From Plesiomonas sp051652165 (lineage in GTDB: Bacteria; Pseudomonadota; Gammaproteobacteria; Enterobacterales; CAMTGL01), in assembly GCF_051652165.1 (NCBI RefSeq), contig NZ_JBOFTR010000004.1, positions 124,001 to 188,000 on the forward strand: 64,000 bases of DNA, in the 5' to 3' direction. Below are positions 9,067-17,140 of this stretch, piece by piece; positions within the stretch are counted from its first letter, which is position 1, and each line of letters begins with the position of its first letter. A program made the translations under genes and the position numbers. Below the pieces are notes generated by a model. It ran no database searches and had not been told where the DNA came from. It saw only the letters and a list, made by a program, of their open reading frames with translations.

Positions 9067-9101
9067 TGTACTATTAAGCTGATACATTGGTGCTTTGTCA
9101 A
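9067..9101 (-). promoter_or_regulatory. trp promoter with overlapping TrpR-like operator
   Basis: On the minus strand a consensus TTGACA (9101-9096) and a TTAATA (9077-9072) are 18 bases apart. Spanning the -10, positions 9086-9067 match the symmetric E. coli trp operator at about 13 of 20 positions, including an intact AGTAC half. Operator overlapping the -10 is the E. coli layout, where TrpR with bound tryptophan excludes RNA polymerase. Confidence 0.72.
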
Positions 9102-9280
9102 CCTAATTGTGGCTATTTTTTTAGCAGAGTGAATGACTCAAGGCGATTCATCGTAAAATGCTGCAATAACATGAGAATATAGACATATAAAAGAGTATTT
9201 TGTGATGAAATAATAGATGTGATTGTAATGATGCCATTTTGTTGGTTAAAAGTAATACTTTATAAGTAACCGGAAGAGTC

Positions 9281-10177
9281 ATGACTGAATCCCTACGAGA
9301 TCGTTTTCCGCTGTTTGATTTGCACAGCCACAGTACCGCCTCTGATGGCAGTTTAACGCCCACTGAACTGGTACAACGCGCAGTAGCACAGCAAGTCAAT
9401 GTGTTAGCATTAACTGATCACGACACGGTCAGCGGGTTAGCAGAAGCTCGGCAGACGATAACCGATGCTCAACTGCCATTGCAGCTCATTAACGGCATAG
9501 AGCTTTCCACGTGCTGGGAAAACATCGAGATCCATATTGTCGGGCTAAATATTGACCCTGAATCTCTGCCGTTACAGCAGTTAATTGCCGAACAGCAGGA
9601 AAAGCGCCACGCTCGATCTGTTGAAATAGCGGTTCGGCTGGAAAAACACCGCATTCCCGATGCACTTGCCGGTGCGCAAAAGTATGCACAGGGCAGTGCA
9701 ATTAGTCGGGGGCACTATGCGCGCTATCTGGTTGAGTTGGGTATTGCCAGTACCATGCAGGGCGTATTTAAGAAATATCTGGCAAAAGGGAAAATCGGAT
9801 ATGTTCCGCCACAATGGTGTACAATAAATCAAGCGATTAGCACCATTCATGCCGCAGGCGGACAAGCCGTTTTAGCGCACCCTGCTCGGTATGGATTATC
9901 TGCTAAATGGCTGAAAAACCTGCTGAATGCTTTTGCTAATGCAGGCGGAGATGCCATTGAAGTGGCGCAGTGTCAGCAAGCGCCGCATGAGCGCAGCCAG
10001 TTAGCTGCGTATGCAAAAGAGTATCACCTGTCAGTGTCACAAGGTTCTGATTTTCATCAACCCTGTGCTTGGATAGAGCTCGGACGGAAATTATGGCTAC
10101 CGGCTGATTGTACCCCTGTCTGGGATTCATGGTTATTGCCGTCTGATCAATTACCATCTGGTTCTATGACTGTTTGA
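9281..10177 (+). CDS. rnm: RNase AM, PHP-domain 5'-3' exonuclease (formerly YciV/TrpH)
   Basis: This 298-residue PHP-family phosphoesterase is the counterpart of E. coli YciV/TrpH (about 293 residues). The E. coli protein trims 5' ends of rRNAs and degrades short oligonucleotides and 3',5'-bisphosphates. Metal-binding PHP motifs are visible in order: DLHSHSTASDG near the N terminus, LTDHDTV, AVLAHPARY and a final SQGSDFH. The ATG follows a GGAAG ribosome site. It is transcribed divergently from trpE, as in E. coli, and shares the intergenic region carrying the trp operator, so TrpR could influence both directions. yciO follows 39 bases later. Confidence 0.9.
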   Translation: MTESLRDRFPLFDLHSHSTASDGSLTPTELVQRAVAQQVNVLALTDHDTVSGLAEARQTITDAQLPLQLINGIELSTCWENIEIHIVGLNIDPESLPLQQLIAEQQEKRHARSVEIAVRLEKHRIPDALAGAQKYAQGSAISRGHYARYLVELGIASTMQGVFKKYLAKGKIGYVPPQWCTINQAISTIHAAGGQAVLAHPARYGLSAKWLKNLLNAFANAGGDAIEVAQCQQAPHERSQLAAYAKEYHLSVSQGSDFHQPCAWIELGRKLWLPADCTPVWDSWLLPSDQLPSGSMTV

Positions 10178-10216
10178 TCAACAGTGCTGTGTGGCAGTGA
10201 CAGGTTCGGAGAGAGC

Positions 10217-10837
10217 ATGAGCCAGTTTTTTTATATCCATCCAGATAACCCGCAAACTCGTCTGATTAATCAGACTGTGACTTTATTGCGTGAAGGCGCA
10301 GTGATTGTTTATCCAACAGATTCAGGCTATGCCATGGGCTGTATGGTCGGTGATAAGCACGCAATGGATCGTATTGTGCGTTTACGTCAGCTTGATCCTG
10401 AACATAATTTTACACTGGTTTGCCGTGATTTATCAGAACTTTCTTTGTATGCCCAAGTTGGTAATTCAGCGTTTCGATTAATTAAGAATAATACGCCAAA
10501 TGCTTATACCTTCATTTTGAAGGCAACAAAAGAAGTACCACGTCGACTAATGACACCGAAACGTAAAACCATTGGTTTGCGGGTGCCGAACAACACCATT
10601 GCTCAAGCTCTGCTTGAGGCTCTCGGTGAGCCTTTGATGTCAACATCACTGATTTTACCGGGTAATGATTTTGCTGAGTCAGACCCCGAAGAGATCCGTG
10701 ACAATCTTGAGCATCAGGTTGATTTAATTATCAATGGCGGTTATCTGGGGCAACAGCCGACCACAGTTATTGATCTAACCGACGATGCACCGGTTATTGT
10801 ACGAGAAGGGTCTGCTGACAGTTCGCCATTTCGATAA
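10217..10837 (+). CDS. yciO: YciO, Sua5/YrdC/YciO-family protein
   Basis: The 206-residue protein belongs to the YrdC-like fold family, whose founding members make threonylcarbamoyl-AMP for tRNA t6A. YciO itself has no firmly established role. VIVYPTDSGYAMGC is the nucleotide-binding region, and PKRKTIGLRVPN and EPLMSTSL follow. The ATG at 10217 was chosen because GGAGAGAG lies just upstream and MSQFFYIHPDNPQ matches the E. coli start exactly; an earlier in-frame ATG at 10184 has neither. It probably shares a transcript with rnm. Confidence 0.88.
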   Translation: MSQFFYIHPDNPQTRLINQTVTLLREGAVIVYPTDSGYAMGCMVGDKHAMDRIVRLRQLDPEHNFTLVCRDLSELSLYAQVGNSAFRLIKNNTPNAYTFILKATKEVPRRLMTPKRKTIGLRVPNNTIAQALLEALGEPLMSTSLILPGNDFAESDPEEIRDNLEHQVDLIINGGYLGQQPTTVIDLTDDAPVIVREGSADSSPFR

Positions 10838-11137
10838 TTGTACGTGTCCTGCGTTGATTGATTGCTGGTATGCGTTGTATCAGGTATGATGCTGCCCCAT
10901 TTTCTGCCCTTTATATTCTGATTGTATGCCTATAATCAGGATCTCTGGCAGAACCGAATGACTCCGATATACGGGTATATATCACTGTTTTTCATTATAA
11001 ATAGCAGTGATGATGTACAGATAAAATTGTGCATAGAGGCCTAAACAAAGACATATGTGTTGTCAAATTTAGGTTGCCAGTAACGGTAGACACAGTGAAC
11101 GACGCCTGTGAAGGCGACAATAAAGAGGTTGGCTCTT
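10838..11137 (+). promoter_or_regulatory. yciO-rluB spacer with candidate rluB promoter and leader hairpin
   Basis: No gene is visible in these 300 bases. A TATAAT at 10931-10936 could be a -10 element, but no convincing -35 stands at the right distance. Further on, ATCACTG (10981-10987) and CAGTGAT (11005-11011) form a 7-bp hairpin in the presumed rluB leader. Confidence 0.35.
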
Positions 11138-12013
11138 ATGAGCGAAAAACTGCAAAAAGTATTAGCCCGTGCTGGCCACGGTTCACGCCGTGAAATAGAA
11201 GCTATCATCGGACAAGGCCGTGTCAGTATTGACGGTAAAATTGCGACACTCGGTGATCGTGTTGAGCCAAGTCAATCACTGAAAGTGCGTATCGACGGGC
11301 ATCTGGTATCGATTAAAGAAAAAGATGACGTTATCTGCCGTGTACTGGCGTATTACAAGCCAGAAGGTGAGTTGTGTACCCGTAAAGATCCCGATGGCCG
11401 CCCGACAGTCTTTGATCGTCTGCCACGTATGCAGGGTGCCCGCTGGATTGCCGTAGGCCGTCTGGACGTGAACACCTCGGGTTTGATGCTGTTCACCACT
11501 GACGGTGAGCTGGCCAACCGCCTGATGCACCCAAGTCAGGAAGTTGAGCGTGAGTACTCAGTGCGTGTTTTTGGTGCCGTTGATGATCCTATGCTGCAAC
11601 GCCTGCGTTTAGGTGTGCAACTGGAAGATGGTCCGGCATCGTTTAAAACCATCAAATTCCAAGGCGGAGAGGGCATCAACCAGTGGTTTAATGTCACACT
11701 GACTGAAGGCCGTAACCGTGAAGTGCGCCGTTTGTGGGAATCACAAGGCGTGCAGGTGAGCCGTCTGATCCGTGTGCGTTACGGTGATATCAAGTTGCCA
11801 AAACTGGTTCCACGTGGTGGCTGGTCTGAGCTTGAGCTCAAAGATGTAAACTACTTGCGCGAACTGGTTGGCCTCAATGCTGAAACCCAGTCTAAAGTAG
11901 CGGTAGAGCATCAGCGTCGTCAGCGTAATCCAAATCAGATCCGCCGTGCGGTACGTCGCCATGCACAGCAACAGCAGCAACAAAAGCAGCGTCGCCCGCG
12001 CCGTCCGGCGTAA
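11138..12013 (+). CDS. rluB: 23S rRNA pseudouridine-2605 synthase
   Basis: RluB converts U2605 of 23S rRNA to pseudouridine. The 291-residue protein has an N-terminal S4 RNA-binding domain (KLQKVLARAGHGSRREIE). The RsuA-type catalytic domain follows, with GRLDVNTSGLML carrying catalytic Asp110, and then TEGRNREVRRLWE. The tail is basic and glutamine-rich, ending in QQQQQKQRRPRRPA, typical of RluB. The ATG at 11138 follows AGAGG; an upstream in-frame GTG at 11108 is not supported by homology. In E. coli btuR lies between rluB and yciK; it is absent here. Confidence 0.95.
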   Translation: MSEKLQKVLARAGHGSRREIEAIIGQGRVSIDGKIATLGDRVEPSQSLKVRIDGHLVSIKEKDDVICRVLAYYKPEGELCTRKDPDGRPTVFDRLPRMQGARWIAVGRLDVNTSGLMLFTTDGELANRLMHPSQEVEREYSVRVFGAVDDPMLQRLRLGVQLEDGPASFKTIKFQGGEGINQWFNVTLTEGRNREVRRLWESQGVQVSRLIRVRYGDIKLPKLVPRGGWSELELKDVNYLRELVGLNAETQSKVAVEHQRRQRNPNQIRRAVRRHAQQQQQQKQRRPRRPA

Positions 12014-12116
12014 GTGATGTTAAAGTCCTATAGCGTGATGTGTAGGGCTTATATTATCCCTATGCAGTAACATCTGCATTTGTGATAAACCAAAATGCAA
12101 TAGACAGATTCATAAT

Positions 12117-12156
12117 AAAAAAGCCTGCAAGCTTGTTAAGAGATGCAGGCTTTTTT
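12117..12156. terminator. Bidirectional terminator between rluB and yciK
   Basis: AAAAAAGCCTGCA (12117-12129) pairs with TGCAGGCTTTTTT (12144-12156) around a 14-nt loop. The T run serves rluB, and the A run on the other side gives the convergent yciK transcript a U tract. Confidence 0.88.
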
Positions 12157-12228
12157 TTCGATATTTTCAGCCGTGATATGATAAATAGAGGTATCACAAA
12201 AACGGATATTACCCCGAGCGGCTATACA

Positions 12229-12990
12229 TTAGCGTGCAGCACCCGGTAAGCGGTTTGGCTGTGCATCAAAGCTTTTTCCGCTTTCATGTCGGCTGTCATC
12301 CCCCATTAAGTACAGATACAGCGGCATAATATCGGCAGGGGTTTTTAGCAACTCTGCATTTTCAGCCGGAAACGCACTGGCCCGCATTTTGGTACGTGTA
12401 CCACCTGGGTTAATACAGTTAACCCGTACTGCACTGTTTTCCAGCTCATCGGCCAACACCTGCATCATCCCTTCGGTGGCAAATTTTGATACCGCATAAG
12501 CGCCCCAAAATGCTCGGCCTTTTTTACCTACGCTTGATGAGGTAAAGATCAGTGATGCCGACGGTGCAAGCTGCAACAGCGGTAGCAGTGCTTGTGATAG
12601 CAAAAACTGTGCATTCACGTTCACCTGCATGACTTCTCGCCAGATTTTCTCTTCATATTGTGCCATAGGTGAGAGCATACCGAGAACACCTGCATTCAGT
12701 AGTGCACCATCGAGGCGACCAAACTGTGTTCGAATCACGTCGGCCATATCCTGATAGTGCTGGCGGGTAGCTCCCATCAGATCCAGCGGCATAATGGCAG
12801 GCTCTGCGCCACCTTCAGCCACAATCTGATCATAAGTTGCTTCGAGTTTGGGTACGGTTTTGCCCAGTAATATTACGGTTGCACCATGTCGTGCATAGCT
12901 GAGAGCTGCTTCCTTACCGATACCGTCACCGGCACCGCTGACTAAAATCACTTTATTTTCTAGCAGATGATTAGGCGCTTGATATTCCAC
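12229..12990 (-). CDS. yciK: YciK, short-chain dehydrogenase/reductase-like protein
   Basis: The 253-residue SDR-fold protein matches E. coli YciK along its length. VILVSGAGDGIGKEAALSYA holds the TGxxxGIG dinucleotide loop (SGAGDGIG here). LLNAGVLG is the NNAG-like element, and S...YAVSK (FTSSSVGKKG then GAYAVSKFA) gives the catalytic Ser-Tyr-Lys. The ending, including CINPGGTRTKMRASAFP and MGDDSRHESGKSFDAQP, is family-specific. Substrate is not established. Translation begins at GTG, with valine-type start codon and MEYQAP aligning with the E. coli N terminus. It converges on rluB and diverges from sohB. Confidence 0.9.
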   Translation of the reverse strand: MEYQAPNHLLENKVILVSGAGDGIGKEAALSYARHGATVILLGKTVPKLEATYDQIVAEGGAEPAIMPLDLMGATRQHYQDMADVIRTQFGRLDGALLNAGVLGMLSPMAQYEEKIWREVMQVNVNAQFLLSQALLPLLQLAPSASLIFTSSSVGKKGRAFWGAYAVSKFATEGMMQVLADELENSAVRVNCINPGGTRTKMRASAFPAENAELLKTPADIMPLYLYLMGDDSRHESGKSFDAQPNRLPGAAR

Positions 12991-13135
12991 GTAACACCCT
13001 CTTTTATCAGTAAATGTAATATATTAATGTGGTCTTTTTTCTATTGTACCCAGATTGTATTTTTATCGCGACATTGGGCATTAAGCGCGCTTTTGTTACG
13101 ATGTAAAGATGACATCTTGAACCTAAGGATTAATT

Positions 13136-14227
13136 GTGGAATTTTTGTACCAATATGGTGTGTTTTTAGCTAAAGCGGTAACGGTATTTGCTGTAATAGG
13201 TGGCTTACTGGTGCTGGTTTTTGGGCTGGCACAGCGTAATAAACCAAACAAACGTGGTGAGTTACAAATTACCGATTTAGGACAGCAGCATCGTGAGTTA
13301 ATTGATGAGCTAAAAGAGTTGCGTCTTGATGAATCAGCACTAAAAGTTGCACGTAAAAAGCAAAAAAAATTAGATAAAATACAGGAAAAAGAGCGTAAAA
13401 AAGCTGAAAAAACTGCAGAAAAAGAGGCTGGAAAAACGGCACTATCAACTGAAGAGAGCTTATCACCCCATACCAAGCCTTGTGTTTATGTTTTAAATTT
13501 CAAAGGCAGTATGGATGCTCATGAAGTGGCTTCACTGCGTGAAGAGGTGACGGCTGTACTTGCTATTGCAACTGAAAAAGATGAAGTTTTGTTGCGTTTA
13601 GAGAGCCCTGGTGGTGTGGTACATGGTTACGGATTAGCCGCTTCTCAGTTAGCACGAATCAAAGCAAAGGGGATCAAATTAACAGTAACAGTAGATAAAG
13701 TGGCGGCCAGTGGTGGCTATATGATGGCTTGTGTTGCTGATCATATTGTTTCAGCACCCTTTGCGATTATTGGCTCAATCGGTGTTGTGGCTCAGATCCC
13801 CAACATTCACCGGTTATTGAAAAAAAATGACATTGATATTGAGTTAATGACAGCGGGTGAGTACAAACGTACGTTGACAATGCTCGGTGAAAATACCGAT
13901 AAAGGCCGTGAGAAATTTCGTCAAGATTTAGAAGATACTCATCAGTTATTTAAAAATTTTGTTACGCAGTATCGTCCGAGTTTAAATATTGACCATGTTG
14001 CTACTGGCGAACACTGGTTTGGTGAGCAAGCACTAGCATTAGGGCTGGTTGATGAAATTGCAGCAAGTGACGATATACTGTTGCGTGAAATTGCGGAAAA
14101 AGATGTGCTCGAAGTCCGCTATATTTTGCGGAAAAAACTTACAGATAAATTAGCACACAGTGCAGAAAAAGGGGTTGATCGTCTACTCATGCGCTGGATT
14201 CAGCGTAGTCAGCGCCCATTATTGTAA
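13136..14227 (+). CDS. sohB: SohB, SppA-type signal-peptide peptidase family inner-membrane protease
   Basis: SohB is a member of the S49 family. Multicopy sohB suppresses loss of DegP in E. coli. The 363-residue protein has an N-terminal membrane anchor (about residues 8-30). A lysine- and glutamate-rich linker (about 75-105) follows and is predicted to be helical or disordered. In the protease domain, KVAASGGYMMACVADHIV places the nucleophile at Ser192, and GEYKRTLTM places the general-base lysine at Lys244. Translation appears to start at GTG after AAGGAT. It is slightly longer than the E. coli protein (349), mostly through the charged linker. Confidence 0.93.
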   Translation: MEFLYQYGVFLAKAVTVFAVIGGLLVLVFGLAQRNKPNKRGELQITDLGQQHRELIDELKELRLDESALKVARKKQKKLDKIQEKERKKAEKTAEKEAGKTALSTEESLSPHTKPCVYVLNFKGSMDAHEVASLREEVTAVLAIATEKDEVLLRLESPGGVVHGYGLAASQLARIKAKGIKLTVTVDKVAASGGYMMACVADHIVSAPFAIIGSIGVVAQIPNIHRLLKKNDIDIELMTAGEYKRTLTMLGENTDKGREKFRQDLEDTHQLFKNFVTQYRPSLNIDHVATGEHWFGEQALALGLVDEIAASDDILLREIAEKDVLEVRYILRKKLTDKLAHSAEKGVDRLLMRWIQRSQRPLL

Positions 14228-14282
14228 ATTTTTATCGGTATATTACCTGATATGTTTTGTACTTTTTTTATTTGATGATCTA

Positions 14283-14312
14283 TAGAGGCTGTTAATTCAG
14301 CCTCTATTATTT
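14283..14312 (+). terminator. Intrinsic terminator after sohB
   Basis: TAGAGGCT and AGCCTCTA form a perfect 8-bp stem with an 8-nt loop, followed by TTATTTT. Confidence 0.75.
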
Positions 14313-14400
14313 TGGGTCAGTGTGCGATAAGTTCATAAAAGAATATATTGTTGTATTGCGCATGAATAAAATAAGATTAGAACACGATTAGGTTATTATA

Positions 14401-14784
14401 ATGTACTGGACAAAATTAATGTTTTCCTTTCATGGCCGAATTTCAAGAGTACAATTTAGTGTAGGCTTAGCTTTTTTGGCTTCTCTTATTTTAGTGAGTC
14501 AAGGGCTGTTAGGATTAGTGAGTATTCTCTGGGGAGTATTTAGTATTTATACTGTGTGCGTACTCAATATATTATTGAGTATTTATCCCTTGTTAGCACT
14601 AATGACAAAACGCTTATCTGATGCTCATCTTTCTAAAACGTTGCTTTGGGTAAACCTATTACCCGCGATGGGTTCAATTTTACTGATTTGCCTACTTTTT
14701 GTGTGTGAAACGGTTGTATTTATTGAAAAAGAACCAATAAAAAAAGAGCATATGTTATTAAAAAAATTACTCTTTTCGCGTTAA
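14401..14784 (+). CDS. DUF805-family small membrane protein
   Basis: This is a 127-residue protein with about three hydrophobic segments (roughly residues 20-42, 46-64 and 82-105). The N-terminal LMFSFHGRISRVQF is the recognisable DUF805 signature, in which an aromatic-rich start is followed by GRISR and a membrane helix. Function of the family is unknown. The gene is AT-rich compared with sohB and topA, and the spacing from sohB includes a terminator, so it is probably transcribed on its own. No ribosome site stands out ahead of the ATG, which follows a long A/T stretch. Confidence 0.65.
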   Translation: MYWTKLMFSFHGRISRVQFSVGLAFLASLILVSQGLLGLVSILWGVFSIYTVCVLNILLSIYPLLALMTKRLSDAHLSKTLLWVNLLPAMGSILLICLLFVCETVVFIEKEPIKKEHMLLKKLLFSR

Positions 14785-14981
14785 ATGCTTTCGTGCAATA
14801 TCTAGATACTGTATCACTCACTGTGAGTGCACTTCATGTACATAATGAGTTATATATGGTGTTGTTATCAAATAAATAACAAAAATACAACCTAAATAAA
14901 GATGATGCTAAAACAATACAGTGATAATTGATGATATACGCAAAATATGCGTTGAGTTTGAAAATAGAGAGATAATAAAAA

Positions 14982-15233
14982 TTAGTCAATTAACTGGTAT
15001 TGTTTTGAAAGAGCCTGTGCTAGTAACTTAAATATATTAAAGGCAAGTGTACTCTGGCCAGTAGGTAAACCATTTTCATCTAGAAAATAGTTACCACGAA
15101 ATATTAGAACACCATTTTTTTGCTCAACACTGTCTACTGACATTCCCTCAATAAAATCATCGTGTTCTATAATTAATGCATTGGCTATTTTGAGTAGATC
15201 TGTACGCTTTATTGGTTGTTTATTATCAGTCAT
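14982..15233 (-). CDS. yciN: YciN family protein
   Basis: This small 83-residue soluble protein matches E. coli YciN (83 residues) end to end. IKRTDLLKIANALIIEHDDF, GVLIFRGNYFLDENGLPT and a final LAQALSKQYQLID are the conserved blocks. Its biochemical role is unknown. An AGG ribosome site precedes the ATG. In E. coli yciN sits directly beside topA; here astB has been placed between them. Confidence 0.87.
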   Translation of the reverse strand: MTDNKQPIKRTDLLKIANALIIEHDDFIEGMSVDSVEQKNGVLIFRGNYFLDENGLPTGQSTLAFNIFKLLAQALSKQYQLID

Positions 15234-15384
15234 AACTTACCTGTTTTTTACGATTGCTCTATAATCTATTACTGTTATTGGTCTATCACTGTTAGATATT
15301 ATATTGATTTTTAGATAATTTACAGAAAAAAACACGGCATATCGTATACTTTTATAGTGATAGTTGATCAGTTTTGGACAACAC

Positions 15385-16722
15385 CTATTGTTGAAAAGGG
15401 TATACATGACCAATCTGTAGTAATTGAGTTAGCTTATCAAGTGCAAAATAAGATTCCTGTAATAATGCAGGATCTCGTAGTTCATCTAGAGCTAATCTAT
15501 CACGATAATATTTATTTACCCATGCTTCAAGCCGATTAATTTTTGCTTCAGTCAGCAAACAGTGAGGATTAACCGCATTGAGTTCAGCAGGAGTTAATAC
15601 AGCCCTTAAGCGCAAACAGGCTGGCCCTCCGCCATTTTGCATACTTTGGCGTAAATCCATATAAACAACCTGTTTAATGGGTGTTTGCTGTGTAAGAAGT
15701 GTGGCTAAATAACGGGAAACTATTGGATGTGATTGGCACTCTATTGGCGCAATCAGTGCCATACGGTGGTCAGGCAGAGTAATCGGTTGAGAATTAAACA
15801 GATAGCTTTTAACTGCATCACTGATAGAGATCTCTGAATCTGAAACTGCAATGAAGATAATATTTTCACTGTTTAGCTGCTGCTCAAGTGTGTGTTTTAT
15901 TCTTTTTGCTGATAAAAAAGCATGTTGATGATAAAACAAGACGTTTTCGTTACCTACAGCGATAACATCATTGTGGAAAACTCCCTGATCAATAATAGCC
16001 GGATTTTGCTGTATAAAGTGTGTACGTTCAGGGCGTAAACCGTGTAATCGAGCAATAGCTTGGCTGGCCTCATAGGTTTGTCTAGCGGGAAATTGTTGTG
16101 GAGATGGCCGATTTTTATCAGAAAAAGTATGGCCATAAATAAACAAATTTATACCCGGTGTTTCATGCTGATGACAGAGCCGAAGATGGTTAGCTGCACC
16201 TTCATCACTGAACATATCGTGAGAAGGTAATGGCAAATGGTGTGCAAAAAACTTGTCATTCGGGAAAACGGCACGCAAAATGCGCCCCGTAGTATCAGAT
16301 TCCAGTGAACGATGAAATTTATTAATCAAATTTGCTGGCGTAAAGTGCACACGTTTATCAGCAGTATCTGTGCTCGGTGAAACAGTTGCTGCATTAGCGA
16401 CCCACATAGCTGAAGCAGAGGCTACGGCTGCAAGTAAACGGGGGTTTGTTTGGTATACCTGCTCTAACATTTGTGCAGGCGCTCCAGTAAAACCGAGCTG
16501 ACGCAAAGTATGCATAGCAGGGCGCTCGTGTGGGGGAAGAATGCCTTGAGCGAGCCCCAATTTGAGCATTGTACGCATTTTTGCTAACCCTTGTAAGGCA
16601 GCATACTTTGGATTAGAAGGTTGTTGAGCATGGTATGTTGATGCCACATTGCCGATTGATAATCCAGCATAGTTATGTGTTGGGCCAACAAGACCGTCAA
16701 AATTAACTTCTATACTGTGCAT
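15385..16722 (-). CDS. astB: N-succinylarginine dihydrolase
   Basis: AstB hydrolyses N2-succinylarginine to succinylornithine, two ammonia and CO2. It is the second step of the AST arginine-catabolic pathway. The 445-residue protein (E. coli 447) begins EVNFDGLVGPTHNYAGLS, the family signature. Catalytic elements are seen in MFSDEGAANHLRLCH (Glu), the His-containing DQGVFHNDVIAVGN, and NGGGPACLRLRAVL (nucleophilic Cys). An intact GAGGG ribosome site precedes the ATG. In E. coli astB lies in astCADBE; none of those partners is nearby here, so this is either a dispersed AST pathway or a retained single step. Confidence 0.95.
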   Translation of the reverse strand: MHSIEVNFDGLVGPTHNYAGLSIGNVASTYHAQQPSNPKYAALQGLAKMRTMLKLGLAQGILPPHERPAMHTLRQLGFTGAPAQMLEQVYQTNPRLLAAVASASAMWVANAATVSPSTDTADKRVHFTPANLINKFHRSLESDTTGRILRAVFPNDKFFAHHLPLPSHDMFSDEGAANHLRLCHQHETPGINLFIYGHTFSDKNRPSPQQFPARQTYEASQAIARLHGLRPERTHFIQQNPAIIDQGVFHNDVIAVGNENVLFYHQHAFLSAKRIKHTLEQQLNSENIIFIAVSDSEISISDAVKSYLFNSQPITLPDHRMALIAPIECQSHPIVSRYLATLLTQQTPIKQVVYMDLRQSMQNGGGPACLRLRAVLTPAELNAVNPHCLLTEAKINRLEAWVNKYYRDRLALDELRDPALLQESYFALDKLTQLLQIGHVYPFQQ

Positions 16723-17140
16723 GATACCCTCTCATGACATAACAACAGATAGACATTGGCATCTCTTTGGGTGTGTATCAATTCAGTTAATCACTGAGAC
16801 GGCAATAATGTTGCTTACGCGTGGGTGTTTTGTGTTTGTCATCTCGATTCGTCAGTGAATATCGGCACACTTGCTTGATAAGCAAATGTTTTTTGTTAAT
16901 AAAAAAGCAACAATGGCACATTTTTTATACAAATTATAGTCAGCCAATTCTTTGGGCAGCAAAGAATAAATCAGCCTATGATCAAAAAATGGTTGATCTC
17001 CTTGATTTGTGCCGCAATATAAATAGAGACGTTTTTTTTACGGGTTGCTGCCATGCCAGTACTGATGCATTTATCCATTAACATGGGTTTTGTCTTTGTG
17101 GATGGGGCAGCCGGAAAGGATCAATTAGGTAATCACCACT
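16723..17140. other. astB-topA divergent intergenic region
   Basis: These 418 bases must hold promoters for both divergent genes. A possible topA promoter is TTGATC near 16993 followed by an A/T-rich block containing TATAAAT around 17018, but spacing is not ideal. No operator, riboswitch or supported gene was recognised. Confidence 0.3.

Noticed and set aside
16821..17081. 86-codon frame upstream of topA
   Set aside because: No ribosome site, no domain pattern, and it fills the region where topA and astB promoters must be.
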